Shown in pieces: positions 35,442-43,885 of a DNA stretch of 64,000 nt (the stretch's first letter is position 1; each line of letters opens with the position of its first letter). A program made the translations under genes and the position numbers. The notes under the pieces were generated by a model. It ran no database searches and had not been told where the DNA came from. It was given only the letters and a program-made list of their open reading frames with translations. This stretch comes from Bacillota bacterium (GTDB lineage Bacteria > Bacillota > UBA4882 > UBA8346), in NCBI GenBank assembly GCA_023392595.1, contig JAEVYU010000001.1, positions 20,182-84,181 on the forward strand, in the 5' to 3' direction.

Positions 35442-35774
35442 TTATAGCTGAACAATCAACATACCATTTTCTGCGCAAAAATCATAACGCCGGTCCTCGA
35501 CCGGAATTTGAAAACGGTTTAAGAATTTTTTGGCAACAATCATTTTAGTAGTCCGGCCTTGAATCTTAAAACAATCAGAAGTAGGTTCATTCAAGGGTAA
35601 AATGCCGACTTTTTTAGTCTCAGGATCAAAGTATAATTCCACATAATTAATATTTTGCAAGTGTTTTTCTACCACTGGTTTGTAGAATGCAAAACGTCCT
35701 TTGCGGTTAATTCCAATGGTCTTGGAAGAAATGCCTTTTTTTGACCTTTCTTTTTGATATTTAATAAAACTCAA
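35442..35774 (-). CDS. Hypothetical protein, possible DNA-binding swapped-hairpin type
   Basis: The protein is 110 residues. It has a basic N terminus and beta-rich sequence, including 'YVELYFDPETKKVGILPL' and 'KMIVAKKFLNRFQIP' followed by a short 'RYDFCAENGMLIVQL' end. The repeated strand pattern is reminiscent of SpoVT/AbrB-like or phage-type regulators, but I cannot assign it. The start has GGAGGG. It has its own bidirectional terminator and no operon partners. Confidence 0.6.
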   Translation of the reverse strand: MSFIKYQKERSKKGISSKTIGINRKGRFAFYKPVVEKHLQNINYVELYFDPETKKVGILPLNEPTSDCFKIQGRTTKMIVAKKFLNRFQIPVEDRRYDFCAENGMLIVQL

Positions 35775-36334
35775 GAAAAATCCCTCCTTTTATTTCCTAG
35801 GAAGATTGATTCTCTAAATATCCACCAATTCCTTCACAAATATTAAAACAACTTTTATTTTCTAAAAAATACACAAAATCGACAAAAGTGCCTGATAAAA
35901 AGATATATTATGTCGAAAAAGAAAGTTTTTTAACTTTAATACAACGACGAACTTAACGATTTTTACCTATTTAGCTCGTTTTTTACATAAAGGACCATGT
36001 TTTTGGACTTTTAACGATTCTTTTCCCAGCTTCAATGCATTTTTTAATGAAGAAAGCTTTCGTAAAGATGATTCGCCATGATAAACTCCAAGATTTTATT
36101 AAATCCTATGTTAGGGACTAAATTTTTATTCCAGCCTTTTTATCGTGAAAAGGGATGGATTCGGCTCTTTTAAAAATTTTTTATTGATGGAGTTCAATAA
36201 AGAAATAGGATTACAATTATAAAATTGCATTCCTATTCCCAAAATTTGATATGGAATTGAGAGGGAGCGATCAAGCGGAATTAATAAAATGAAGGCTATT
36301 TGACGCAAGAAAAGGAAGAGGCGACTTTTGGCTG
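35775..36334. other. AT-rich intergenic region without a supported gene
   Basis: This stretch lies between two reverse-strand genes. Apart from an imperfect 17-bp inverted repeat near 36202-36238 (AATAGGA...TCCTATT) I see no gene, promoter with good spacing, or terminator. Confidence 0.55.
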
Positions 36335-36877
36335 TTATAAACTATTTAGCTTTTTAACCAAACGGTGAAACTTACGTCTGTTCTTTTCATCCAGAGCTTT
36401 ATCAATCTGGTTGAGTAAATCGGCACGCTCCATTTCCCTTTGGAAGGTAGCGCTCCACAATGAAAGTTCAAAATCGATAAGGATTTGTTGGGCTCTTGTT
36501 GAGTCCAGAGAGATCGGATCTTCTTCGACGACTGCCTGATGGGATTGACATGAGGCCCGGTCGGGAAAATAGAGCGTTAAATAAATAGGAGATTCGGCCA
36601 GTAATGACAAGCGGGAAAGAATCATGGAGCAATCCGTTACCGTGCTGTCGAAAGTTTTTAGTAAAACCGGAGGCATTCCGGTTGAACCGGTGGATACAAC
36701 AAGAAGCGGCCGCAAATAGGAACCGTCCATGACAATATGGACTTGGGAAAGTAAGGACTCGTTTTCTGCAAGCCCTAAAAGAATCTGTTCCGGATAAGTA
36801 GATTGCAGGTGATAATTTTCGATAAACCAAAAAATAAAATTCTTTTTAGCCCAATTGCTGATTATTTTGCGATTCAT
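36335..36877 (-). CDS. YpiB-like (UPF0302) protein with IDEAL domain
   Basis: The protein is about 180 residues. The N-terminal UPF0302 region contains 'FWFIENYHL' and 'VHIVMDG', and the C terminus carries an IDEAL motif ('LLNQIDKALDEKNRRKFHRLVKKL'-type, ID..LD......F..L). This is the YpiB domain order; in Bacillus YpiB has been linked to lipopolysaccharide-like or membrane-assembly regulators, but its action is unclear. ATG 36877 has a GAGGTTG site; an in-frame ATG at 36928 lacks one. Confidence 0.75.
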   Translation of the reverse strand: MNRKIISNWAKKNFIFWFIENYHLQSTYPEQILLGLAENESLLSQVHIVMDGSYLRPLLVVSTGSTGMPPVLLKTFDSTVTDCSMILSRLSLLAESPIYLTLYFPDRASCQSHQAVVEEDPISLDSTRAQQILIDFELSLWSATFQREMERADLLNQIDKALDEKNRRKFHRLVKKLNSL

Positions 36878-37208
36878 GGCAACCTCGCAATTTCGCGCTT
36901 GCGGCGCCTTAGTTTGATGTATTACCATAATTCATATTATTCAAGGTGATTTATTCCCATGCTAAGGATCGCGAAAGAAAAATATTTCATTTTATTTTAC
37001 GATGAACCCCAATGATGTGTTCTCATAATAAGTCACTTTCTAACTCTACCCCCGGTTTTCCTGCTATTTAAAGAAAGGAATAAATGGAATCTCACGCGAA
37101 AAAAAATATAAATCTTTCATAAAAACCGATTTAATGGTATATTTATTACATACATCACCAGATTCGGCATAAATAGATGCATAATTATTCATGAAAGCGG
37201 GCTGTGGG
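36878..37208. other. Divergent intergenic region, no gene seen
   Basis: The region lies between the YpiB-like gene (reverse) and the ArgA-like gene (forward) and must hold both promoters. No -35/-10 pair with 16-18 nt spacing was convincing. No RNA gene or long repeat is visible. Confidence 0.5.
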
Positions 37209-37676
37209 ATGATTACATTTCGAAAAGCAAAAATGACCGATGTTGAGAATCTTCATCAATTGATTAATGACTTTGCGGCTAAGGGATACATGTTGCCCCG
37301 TTCACGGAATACTTTATACGAGGCCTTAAGGGAATTTATCGTGATTGAGGATGAAGGAAATCTTGTGGGTACCGGGGCTTTACATGTCATTTGGGAAAAT
37401 CTGGCGGAGATCAGGGCTTTGGCGGTTAAAGAAAAATATCAGCGCCAAGGTGTTGGTGCACAGTTAATTGACAAGTTGCTGAAGGAAGCTTTTGAACTCG
37501 ATATTCATCAGGTGTTTGCCCTCACATATCAGGTTGATTTTTTTAGAAAATGCGGTTTTGCGGAAATGAACAAAGATGAAATGCCTCATAAGATTTGGAA
37601 GGAATGCATTGACTGCCCTAAGTTTCCCAAGTGTGATGAAGTTGCCATGGCGATTACTTTACCTGGAGCCGGATGA
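37209..37676 (+). CDS. ArgA-like GNAT N-acetyltransferase
   Basis: The protein is about 155 residues. It has a GNAT fold with the acetyl-CoA loop RQGVGAQLI and a C-terminal cysteine-bearing segment, 'MPHKIWKECIDCPKF', typical of the short ArgA-type N-acetylglutamate synthases of Clostridia and of proteobacterial GNAT-ArgA. It probably acetylates glutamate for arginine synthesis, although no other arg genes are nearby. ATG 37209 matches the family start; ATG 37191 is possible. The 3' end overlaps the convergent small Cys-rich gene by 18 nt. Confidence 0.8.
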   Translation: MITFRKAKMTDVENLHQLINDFAAKGYMLPRSRNTLYEALREFIVIEDEGNLVGTGALHVIWENLAEIRALAVKEKYQRQGVGAQLIDKLLKEAFELDIHQVFALTYQVDFFRKCGFAEMNKDEMPHKIWKECIDCPKFPKCDEVAMAITLPGAG

Positions 37677-37850
37677 ATCCCGTATCTTGGGAGTAAATGC
37701 CAGACAAGGCTGGCCATCCGATTGTCTAACCAACATGGACGGCAATTGCCGGCATTTGAAGCCAAATGCCTTGCAGCCGTTAGGAAAATTTTTGTCCCAA
37801 GTAATATAAAAATTTTGGCACTGAAAACAGTTGATTTTTTCTTGTCCCAT
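37659..37850 (-). CDS. Small Cys-rich conserved protein
   Basis: The protein is 63 residues. It has CFQCQNFYITWD near the N terminus, then PNGCKAFGF and finally 'GQPCLAFTPK', so four cysteines are placed as in a small metal-binding domain. I recognise this layout (CxxC-x-FYITW, GCKAFGFK, PS..V..S.G..C..F) from short clostridial and proteobacterial proteins of unknown function. No strong ribosome site precedes the ATG. It overlaps the end of the ArgA-like gene on the opposite strand. Confidence 0.68.
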   Translation of the reverse strand: MGQEKINCFQCQNFYITWDKNFPNGCKAFGFKCRQLPSMLVRQSDGQPCLAFTPKIRDSSGSR

Positions 37851-38048
37851 CGTATTTTTGTACCATATTTTTAAAGAAAGTTCAATAAGTTCTTGGAGTA
37901 ACTCCCTATGATTTGACCTTCTTTGACCAATTGCCCCGAAAGCGCGAGCAGGAAGGAAAAAAATAAAAAAATCCGGTGACTGGCGTAAATATTTTTGGAT
38001 AGTAAGGAAAATCGGAAATGTTTCTTTATTAAAAGGTAAAATTGAAAG

Positions 38049-38077
38049 TTGGCTAATGATACCGAATCGGATATGAT
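38049..38077 (+). promoter_or_regulatory. Probable sigma-A promoter of hsp20
   Basis: TTGGCT and TATGAT are separated by 17 nt, with the start codon 50 nt further on. No CIRCE (HrcA) inverted repeat or CtsR-type direct repeat was seen around it. Confidence 0.5.
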
Positions 38078-38126
38078 AATAACAGAAAGGTCAATAAAGA
38101 ACAAACAAATTTGGGAGGTGTTCATA

Positions 38127-38540
38127 ATGTTTAGCTTAGTACCTTTTAGAATGAACGCGTTGGATAGAACTTTATGGGATGACTTTTTTGGAGAGGACTT
38201 AATTCCGGCGAAATTCGCCTCGTTTAAAACTGACATCGCCGAAAATGACAAAGAATATGTCATAGAAGCTGATTTGCCGGGATTTAACAAGGAAGCGATC
38301 CAGGTGGAGATAGTGGATAACCGTTTGACCATTAGCGCCAAGAAAGATGATGCCGTCGAGGAAAACAACGATAATTACATCCGAAAAGAGCGCCACATGG
38401 GAGAAGTTTCCCGCAGCTTCGTAATGGATGACGTCAAAGAGGAAGAAATCAAAGCCGAGTTCAAAGACGGAGTTTTAAAAGTGGTTCTACCCAAAAAGGA
38501 ACCTATTCAAAACCGCGTTCGCAAAATTGGATTGAATTAA
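38127..38540 (+). CDS. hsp20: Hsp20-family small heat shock protein
   Basis: The protein is 137 residues. It has a short N-terminal arm, then an alpha-crystallin domain (about residues 33-135) with 'KTDIAENDKEYVIEADLPGF', the conserved 'EFKDGVLKVVLPK' block and a C-terminal IQN-type anchor (PIQNRVRKI). It is an ATP-independent holdase. ATG 38127 follows a perfect GGGAGGTG; longer in-frame starts upstream lack sites. The gene ends 8 nt before a long palindrome that it shares with the convergent histidine kinase gene. Confidence 0.92.
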   Translation: MFSLVPFRMNALDRTLWDDFFGEDLIPAKFASFKTDIAENDKEYVIEADLPGFNKEAIQVEIVDNRLTISAKKDDAVEENNDNYIRKERHMGEVSRSFVMDDVKEEEIKAEFKDGVLKVVLPKKEPIQNRVRKIGLN

Positions 38541-38547
38541 CGATAAC

Positions 38548-38662
38548 GGGCTGTTGCAAAAGATATTTAAGTGATAGAGATATACAATGTATCGGCAAGC
38601 GATCGTGATTTGGATCAATATATTGTATATCTCATCATTTTTTAATTATTTTGCAACAGCCT
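38548..38662. repeat. 115-bp long palindromic element between convergent genes
   Basis: The outer arms GGGCTGTTGCAAAA and TTTTGCAACAGCC(T) are complementary, and an inner stem GAGATATACAAT/ATTGTATATCTC lies within them, so the whole element folds into one long imperfect hairpin. It may serve as a bidirectional terminator or be a MITE-like insertion. The right arm encodes the last codons (NKEAVAK) of the histidine kinase. Confidence 0.75.
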
Positions 38663-40016
38663 CTTTATTAATAAAAAATTCGGTCTTTGGCAAGTGGACG
38701 GAAAAAATGCTTCCTTGACCGATAGCGCTTGAGACGGTTACCTTTCCACCTAAAGCTCCGACCAGTTCCTTGACGATCGTCAGTCCCAATCCAAAACCTC
38801 CGCTTTCCCGGTTTCGGGACTGATCCGTCCGGTAAAAGCGTTCGAAGATGAAAGGTAAATCTTTTTCAGAGATCCCGATACCCTGGTCAATAATGTGGAT
38901 GGTAATGTTTTCCGGATCATCCTTCAGTTCAATCCGGACTTTTTTGGTCGGGGGTGTATATTTTAAAGCATTGGATAATAAGTTATCCATGATTTTAGCA
39001 AGAGCGTCCCGATCGGAAAGGATTTCAACCGGTGCCGTATTTCCTAATTCCAGAATGACTCCTTTATGGGTAAAGAGAGGATTGATTTTTTTTACGACAT
39101 CGTTGATAAGGGTATCCAAAGCGATAGACTCTTTTTTCAATCTTTGAATCGAGCGATCGGCAAGGGAGATCTCTTGAAGATCATTGACTAAATGGGTTAA
39201 ACGGTCGACTTCCTCCAATAATGACTCAAGATTCTCGGGGGAAGCGGGAATGACTTCATCAATCATTCCTTCCAAATGGCTATGGATAGTTGCAAGCGGG
39301 GTCCGTAAATCGTGGGCTACATCTGCGGTCATTTTCTTTCGTAAATCTTCCCCAAGGGCTAACTTATCGGCCAACTGGTTAATGCTTTGCCCTAACTCGC
39401 CGATCTCATCCCCCGACAAATAACTTACCCTGGTCTCAAGATTACCACTTGAAATATTTCGGGCCAATTTATTCATCTCACGGATAGGCGCAGCTAATTT
39501 TTTGGCTAAGATTTGGGCCACGATAATTGACAAGGCGGCTGTCAATAAAATCGACCAGATAATTGATTCGTAGATGGTTTTTCGGTATAATCGATCCTGC
39601 CTGGATAAGAGATTTCGAAAGGCGGTTTGACTAAAAAAAGCTGTTCCGACTTGGCGATGGCGAACCATGATGGGTAGAGAACGCATGGCGGCTGCTTCTA
39701 AGGGGCGCCTGCCGTTGTAAAAAAGCAACACCACTTCGCCGTCGGTGTCGGTTACATAACGTAAATTGGCGAAAAAAATGGCTTGTCCCCAAATGAATTC
39801 AAAAGGCAAACTATTCCAATCACCGCTTTCCTGGTATATTTCAGCGAGTGACCTTACAACTTGTTTCTCGCGATTGTTTTGCATCTGGGTCAAATAATTT
39901 TGAAAGTTGCGGTTTTGAATCAAATTGATAATGATACCGAAAATTAGAATGCCGCTGAGGCAAATCCCCAAAATGACCACAATCAGTTTTTTATGGATTG
40001 GCAGATTCGTGAACAT
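38646..40016 (-). CDS. Sensor histidine kinase (two-component)
   Basis: The protein is about 456 residues. It has a first membrane helix (residues 9-30), an extracytoplasmic sensor domain of about 105 residues, a second helix ('SIIWSILLTAALSIIVAQIL'), a HAMP domain, a HisKA domain with phosphorylated His in VAHDLRTP, and an HATPase with N-box NLLSNALKYT and G-boxes DQGIGI and GGFGLGL. It phosphorylates the OmpR-type regulator encoded upstream, whose gene it overlaps by 26 nt. ATG 40016 has GGAGG at 7 nt. A Spy-like gene lies on the other side, suggesting an envelope-stress sensor. Confidence 0.93.
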   Translation of the reverse strand: MFTNLPIHKKLIVVILGICLSGILIFGIIINLIQNRNFQNYLTQMQNNREKQVVRSLAEIYQESGDWNSLPFEFIWGQAIFFANLRYVTDTDGEVVLLFYNGRRPLEAAAMRSLPIMVRHRQVGTAFFSQTAFRNLLSRQDRLYRKTIYESIIWSILLTAALSIIVAQILAKKLAAPIREMNKLARNISSGNLETRVSYLSGDEIGELGQSINQLADKLALGEDLRKKMTADVAHDLRTPLATIHSHLEGMIDEVIPASPENLESLLEEVDRLTHLVNDLQEISLADRSIQRLKKESIALDTLINDVVKKINPLFTHKGVILELGNTAPVEILSDRDALAKIMDNLLSNALKYTPPTKKVRIELKDDPENITIHIIDQGIGISEKDLPFIFERFYRTDQSRNRESGGFGLGLTIVKELVGALGGKVTVSSAIGQGSIFSVHLPKTEFFINKEAVAK

Positions 40017-40707
40017 CGGGTTCGCCTCCAAATTTATATCCTAAACCGAAAACTGTGATGATAAAATTGGGTGCTTCCGGATTGAGCTCAATTTTTTGAC
40101 GCAGATTTTTGATATGACTATCAATGGTCCGGTCGAATCCATTATAATTATAGCCTTGAACTTGTTCCACCAGTTGGCTTCGGCTAAAAACCTGGCCGGG
40201 TACCTCGCATAAATGTTTAAGCAATTTGAATTCGGTGGGGGTTAAGTTTACCGGTTGATTTTTCAAATATACTTGGTGTTTCGCCAAATCGATTTGTAAC
40301 AAACCATGATTATATGAAAACGAAGATATTGCAGGCGTTGGAGCGGTTTTTATCCTCCTTAGGTGGGCGTTGACCCGGGCTACCAATTCACGGGGGCTGA
40401 ATGGTTTTATCAAGTAATCATCGGCACCGATATTAAGACCAAATATCCGTTCTTCCTCGGCTTTCTTCGCGGAAAGAATGATCACCGGAATATCCGAAGC
40501 TTGTCTTACTGTGGTCAAAATTTGTTCGCCGGGAATGAAGGGTAACATTAAATCCAAAATGATTAAATCGGGATGGCCCGTCTTAAAAGATTCCAGTCCC
40601 TGAACCCCATCGGATGCGATCAGGACTTCAAATCCCTCTTTTACCAAATAAGCGTGGATAATTTGTTGAATTTTTATTTCATCTTCAATGATCAAAATTT
40701 TTGACAT
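39991..40707 (-). CDS. OmpR/PhoB-family response regulator
   Basis: The protein is 238 residues. The receiver domain has the phospho-acceptor D52 (IILDLMLP) and Lys in LIKPFSP. A linker leads to a winged-helix DNA-binding domain with 'LTPTEFKLLKHL' and 'RTIDSHIKNLRQKIE'. ATG 40707 follows GGTGAG and matches the family start (MSKILIIEDE). It precedes and overlaps the histidine kinase gene. The divergent Spy-like gene is a likely target. Confidence 0.93.
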   Translation of the reverse strand: MSKILIIEDEIKIQQIIHAYLVKEGFEVLIASDGVQGLESFKTGHPDLIILDLMLPFIPGEQILTTVRQASDIPVIILSAKKAEEERIFGLNIGADDYLIKPFSPRELVARVNAHLRRIKTAPTPAISSFSYNHGLLQIDLAKHQVYLKNQPVNLTPTEFKLLKHLCEVPGQVFSRSQLVEQVQGYNYNGFDRTIDSHIKNLRQKIELNPEAPNFIITVFGLGYKFGGEPDVHESANP

Positions 40708-40983
40708 GGATAAACTCACCCCGATATTTAGCGCAAATGCGCGCCATATTATTTGATATACTTTAAGAATAGCCCATACCAAGAATAATTCAAGTATAAA
40801 CGATTCCAGAATCGAAAAGTAGTTTGGAGGGAAAATCTCTACAAAATCTCCATAAGTTTTTCATGATACTTCCACCCGCATGTATTAATCTTTGGATATA
40901 ATTTCACAATAACCTTTAGGAAAAAAAGGGAGGAGGAATGGAGCGGAAAATTGTATTTGAACTTTGAAAGGGTGAACCAAAAG

Positions 40984-41424
40984 ATGAGCAAAACCGTATG
41001 GACATTCATAGCGGCAATATTCATAATCGGTACGTGTACTTGCGTTGCCTGGGCGGGGTCCGATTTTGAAACGGATAATTATATCACGGATAATAACAAT
41101 GGCCTTAATCTCAGTCTCGAACAACAACAGAAAATCATGGTGATCCGCCAGCAATTTGAAAATGACACTCTTTCTATTAAAAACGATTTACGGGTTAAGG
41201 AAAAAGAACTTCGCCTATTATGGGCGGCGGATCCCTTAAATCAATCCGCTATCGATAATAAAACCAAAGAAGTCAATAGCTTGCGGATCCAGCTGATTAC
41301 CAAGCGGAGAGCGATGTTTGCCCAGATGAAAGCGATCTTAACTCCCGAACAGCTGGCAAAAATTAAGTTCTATGCTAAAAGACACCTTTTTCGAAGACCG
41401 GGGACGCCAAATTCCAACGATTGA
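40984..41424 (+). CDS. Spy/CpxP-like exported stress protein
   Basis: The protein is about 146 residues. After a signal peptide ending near VAWA-GS comes a helical, highly charged domain with LSLEQQQKI near its start and an 'ILTPEQLAKIKFYAKR' end, that is, the LTxxQ motifs of the Spy/CpxP/CnrX group. In enteric bacteria these act as periplasmic chaperones or sensor inhibitors under envelope stress. ATG 40984 has an AAAGGGTGA site; TTG 40951 with GGAGCGG is an alternative that would lengthen the leader. It is divergent from the two-component system. A TATAAT at 40897 lies upstream without a -35 box, which would fit an activated promoter. Confidence 0.75.
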   Translation: MSKTVWTFIAAIFIIGTCTCVAWAGSDFETDNYITDNNNGLNLSLEQQQKIMVIRQQFENDTLSIKNDLRVKEKELRLLWAADPLNQSAIDNKTKEVNSLRIQLITKRRAMFAQMKAILTPEQLAKIKFYAKRHLFRRPGTPNSND

Positions 41425-41445
41425 TCATTTCGACAGCCCTTTTGC

Positions 41446-42738
41446 TTATAAACGGCCCGCCAGAGTCAAAAATATCAGTAAGGCATTCATGGTCAATATC
41501 AGACAGGTAATAATCCAGCCGGCTATCTTGGTTAGCGGCTTGTTGGCGAAAGTTCCCATCAGCTCTTTTCGGCTGGTTATTAATAGTAATGGAATGATTG
41601 CCAGCGGCAGGGCAAAACTCAAAGTGACCTGACTCAAGATTAAGGCCTTCATCGGATTAATCCCGGCTGTAATAATGATCAGGGCCGGAGCCATGGTGAT
41701 CAGACGCCGGAGATTGAGGGGAATTTGCAGATTGACGAAGCCTTTCATGATGGTCTGCCCGGCCATGGTCCCTACCGCGGAGGAGGACAATCCCGAGGCG
41801 AGCAGGGCGATGCCAAAGACGAAGCTTGAAAATCCTCCTGCCAAGGGCTCTAAGGTGCGGTGGGCCTGTTCGATGGTATCCACAATCATGCCGTGGCGGT
41901 GAAAAACCGCGGCTGAAACGATGACCATGGAAGCATTGATGATAAAGGCAATATTCATTGCCAAAATAATGTCTAACTTCTCCATTCCCAGATGGTGCCG
42001 GCGTTTTTGATCCGTTTGATCGCCATTACGGCACTGGACCAATTGGGAATGAAGATAGATGACATGGGGCATTACGGTTGCTCCCAGCATTCCCACGGCG
42101 ATCATGACTGCCTGCCCACTGGGCAATGATGGCATCACCGTATGCCAGACAACTTCCGGCCAAGCCGGTTTAGCCAAAAATAATTCAATCACGTAGGCCA
42201 CGGAAATGATGGCGATTAAAAAGCCAATCACAGTCTCCACAACACGTTGGCCGTATTTTTCCAAGTATACGATTAGAAAAGTAATCATTCCGGTTAATAA
42301 CCCCGCATAAACCATGGGGATACAGAACAACAAATATAAGCCCAAAGTGCCCCCGAGAAATTCCGCCAAATCGGTCATGATGGCCGCCAGTTCGGCGGCT
42401 ATCCAGAAAAACCAGTTCACACCGGGAGAAAACATTTTGGCGCACATTTCCGGCAAATTCTTTCCAGTGGCAATCCCCAGTTTGGCGGAGAGGGTTTGAC
42501 AGAAAATAGCCATCAAGTTACTCCAGAGAATAACCCAGAGAAGCTGATATCCAAAAGTGGAACCGCCGCTGATATTGGTGGCGAAGTTACCTGGGTCGAC
42601 ATAAGCGACGCTGACAATAAAAGCCGGGCCCAAATAGGCCGAAAACAGGCGCCATCGTGCACGGATTGAAGTAATGAAGGATGGCCCGGATGCTTTGGCG
42701 TTTTTGTTGCTGACGGATTTATTTTTGCAACCCTGCAT
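41446..42738 (-). CDS. Nramp-family divalent metal transporter (MntH-like)
   Basis: The protein is about 430 residues with 11 membrane helices. The helix-1 metal motif DPGNFATNI and helix-6 motif MPHVIYLHS are those of manganese/iron Nramp transporters, so proton-coupled Mn(II) or Fe(II) import is likely. ATG 42738 has a GGAG site at 9 nt; the frame upstream lacks a ribosome site. It ends 21 nt from the convergent Spy-like gene. No metal-responsive operator was recognised upstream. Confidence 0.9.
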   Translation of the reverse strand: MQGCKNKSVSNKNAKASGPSFITSIRARWRLFSAYLGPAFIVSVAYVDPGNFATNISGGSTFGYQLLWVILWSNLMAIFCQTLSAKLGIATGKNLPEMCAKMFSPGVNWFFWIAAELAAIMTDLAEFLGGTLGLYLLFCIPMVYAGLLTGMITFLIVYLEKYGQRVVETVIGFLIAIISVAYVIELFLAKPAWPEVVWHTVMPSLPSGQAVMIAVGMLGATVMPHVIYLHSQLVQCRNGDQTDQKRRHHLGMEKLDIILAMNIAFIINASMVIVSAAVFHRHGMIVDTIEQAHRTLEPLAGGFSSFVFGIALLASGLSSSAVGTMAGQTIMKGFVNLQIPLNLRRLITMAPALIIITAGINPMKALILSQVTLSFALPLAIIPLLLITSRKELMGTFANKPLTKIAGWIITCLILTMNALLIFLTLAGRL

Positions 42739-42978
42739 GATTCTTTCTCCAAGTTTTTCTCCTGCCGCTAACCATAGGATAGCTCGCAATTATTCTATGA
42801 CTTGGGACATTATCTTGACCCTGATAAAAGTCGGTAATGGTTGTTGGGGGTTGAAAAATATAGTAAGGCCCGGCCATTAAATCCCGATGGGTAGAGGAGT
42901 TGGTGTTAGGTAAGAGATTCTGATCATGGCAAAATTTTCAGGGGAGTGGAATTTGGAGCCGAGGGGTCCAATGGGGCT

Positions 42979-43251
42979 TCAACGGATTAACGTTGGGTGG
43001 GGTTCGATGGATATTTTCGTTTCTTCCGCCAGTTTTAGAATTTGCTCCGCATAAACCTGCAATCGTTTTCCGGTCTCGGTAAGGCTTACCTCTCTTCCGA
43101 TCCGTTCGAAAAGTCTGGTTTTCAATTCAGTTTCCAGGGAATGGATTTCATGATACAATAAAACCAGCAAAAGGGCCAGCGATATTTGGTATAAAATTTT
43201 ACGGTCGGGATCTGAAATATAAGCCGTCAATCCTCTAGGCATGGCGATCAA
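42979..43251 (-). pseudogene. Remnant of a LysR-type regulator
   Basis: The frame contains 'HEIHSLETELKTRLFERIGREVSLTETGKRL', the second half of a LysR helix-turn-helix and its wing. The preceding recognition-helix region is replaced by unrelated hydrophobic sequence, and the frame stops soon after the linker helix, with no effector domain. It is therefore a broken gene. It points away from the DJ-1/PfpI gene, the usual orientation of a LysR gene and its target. Confidence 0.7.
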
Positions 43252-43272
43252 ACATCAAAGGAGCGTGACAAA

Positions 43273-43866
43273 GTGAAAAAGGTCTTGTTACTTCTGGCAA
43301 ACGGATTTGAAACTTATGAAGCGGCAGCTTTTATTGATGTTATCGGTTGGAATTACATGGACGGCGATCATGGGACCCGGTTATATTCATGCGCCTTGAC
43401 CAGGGAAGTGAAGAGCTCTTTCGATCAGAAAATGATTGTCGATTATTTAATCGAGGAAATCGACGCCAACGGCTATGACGCATTGGCAATTCCGGGTGGG
43501 TTCGAGGAGTATGGTTTTTACCTGGATGCCTACAATGAACGTTTTTTGGATCTGGTGCGGCAATTTCAGGCCGGTAATAAACCGATTGCCACAATTTGTG
43601 TTGCTGCTTTGGCGCTGGGCAAAAGCGGCCTATTAACCGGAAAACCGGCAACCACTTATCATATGAACAGTTTGCGCCAACAAACTTTGGCCCAATTCGG
43701 CGCTGAAGTCATCAATCAACCGGTTGTTTTTGCGGATGGCATGATTACCTCCTGGAATCCGGCAACCGCCATGGATGTCGCTTTTTTGCTGCTGGAAATA
43801 TTGACAGGCGCCGATAATGCGAAGCATATCAAAAAGATTATGGGCTTTGTCAAAGAAGAATCCTAA
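43273..43866 (+). CDS. DJ-1/PfpI-family protein
   Basis: The protein is 197 residues with the DJ-1 fold. It begins 'KKVLLLLANGFETYEAAAFIDV', has the elbow cysteine in TICVAAL, and ends with 'ITSWNPATAMDVAFLLLEIL'. Members act as glyoxalase/deglycase-type or redox-stress proteins; the substrate is not fixed by motif. GTG 43273 follows AAAGGAGCG. A second, different DJ-1/PfpI gene follows after 19 nt, so the two are co-transcribed. Confidence 0.85.
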   Translation: MKKVLLLLANGFETYEAAAFIDVIGWNYMDGDHGTRLYSCALTREVKSSFDQKMIVDYLIEEIDANGYDALAIPGGFEEYGFYLDAYNERFLDLVRQFQAGNKPIATICVAALALGKSGLLTGKPATTYHMNSLRQQTLAQFGAEVINQPVVFADGMITSWNPATAMDVAFLLLEILTGADNAKHIKKIMGFVKEES

Positions 43867-43885
43867 TAATCCTGGAGGGTTGGAT

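Noticed and set aside
38041..38126. CIRCE or CtsR operator for hsp20
   Set aside because: No TTAGCACTC/GAGTGCTAA inverted repeat and no GGTCAAA direct repeats are present.
37871..38368. Reverse-strand 165-codon frame across the hsp20 promoter and start
   Set aside because: It overlaps the well-supported hsp20 gene and has no recognisable domain or ribosome site.
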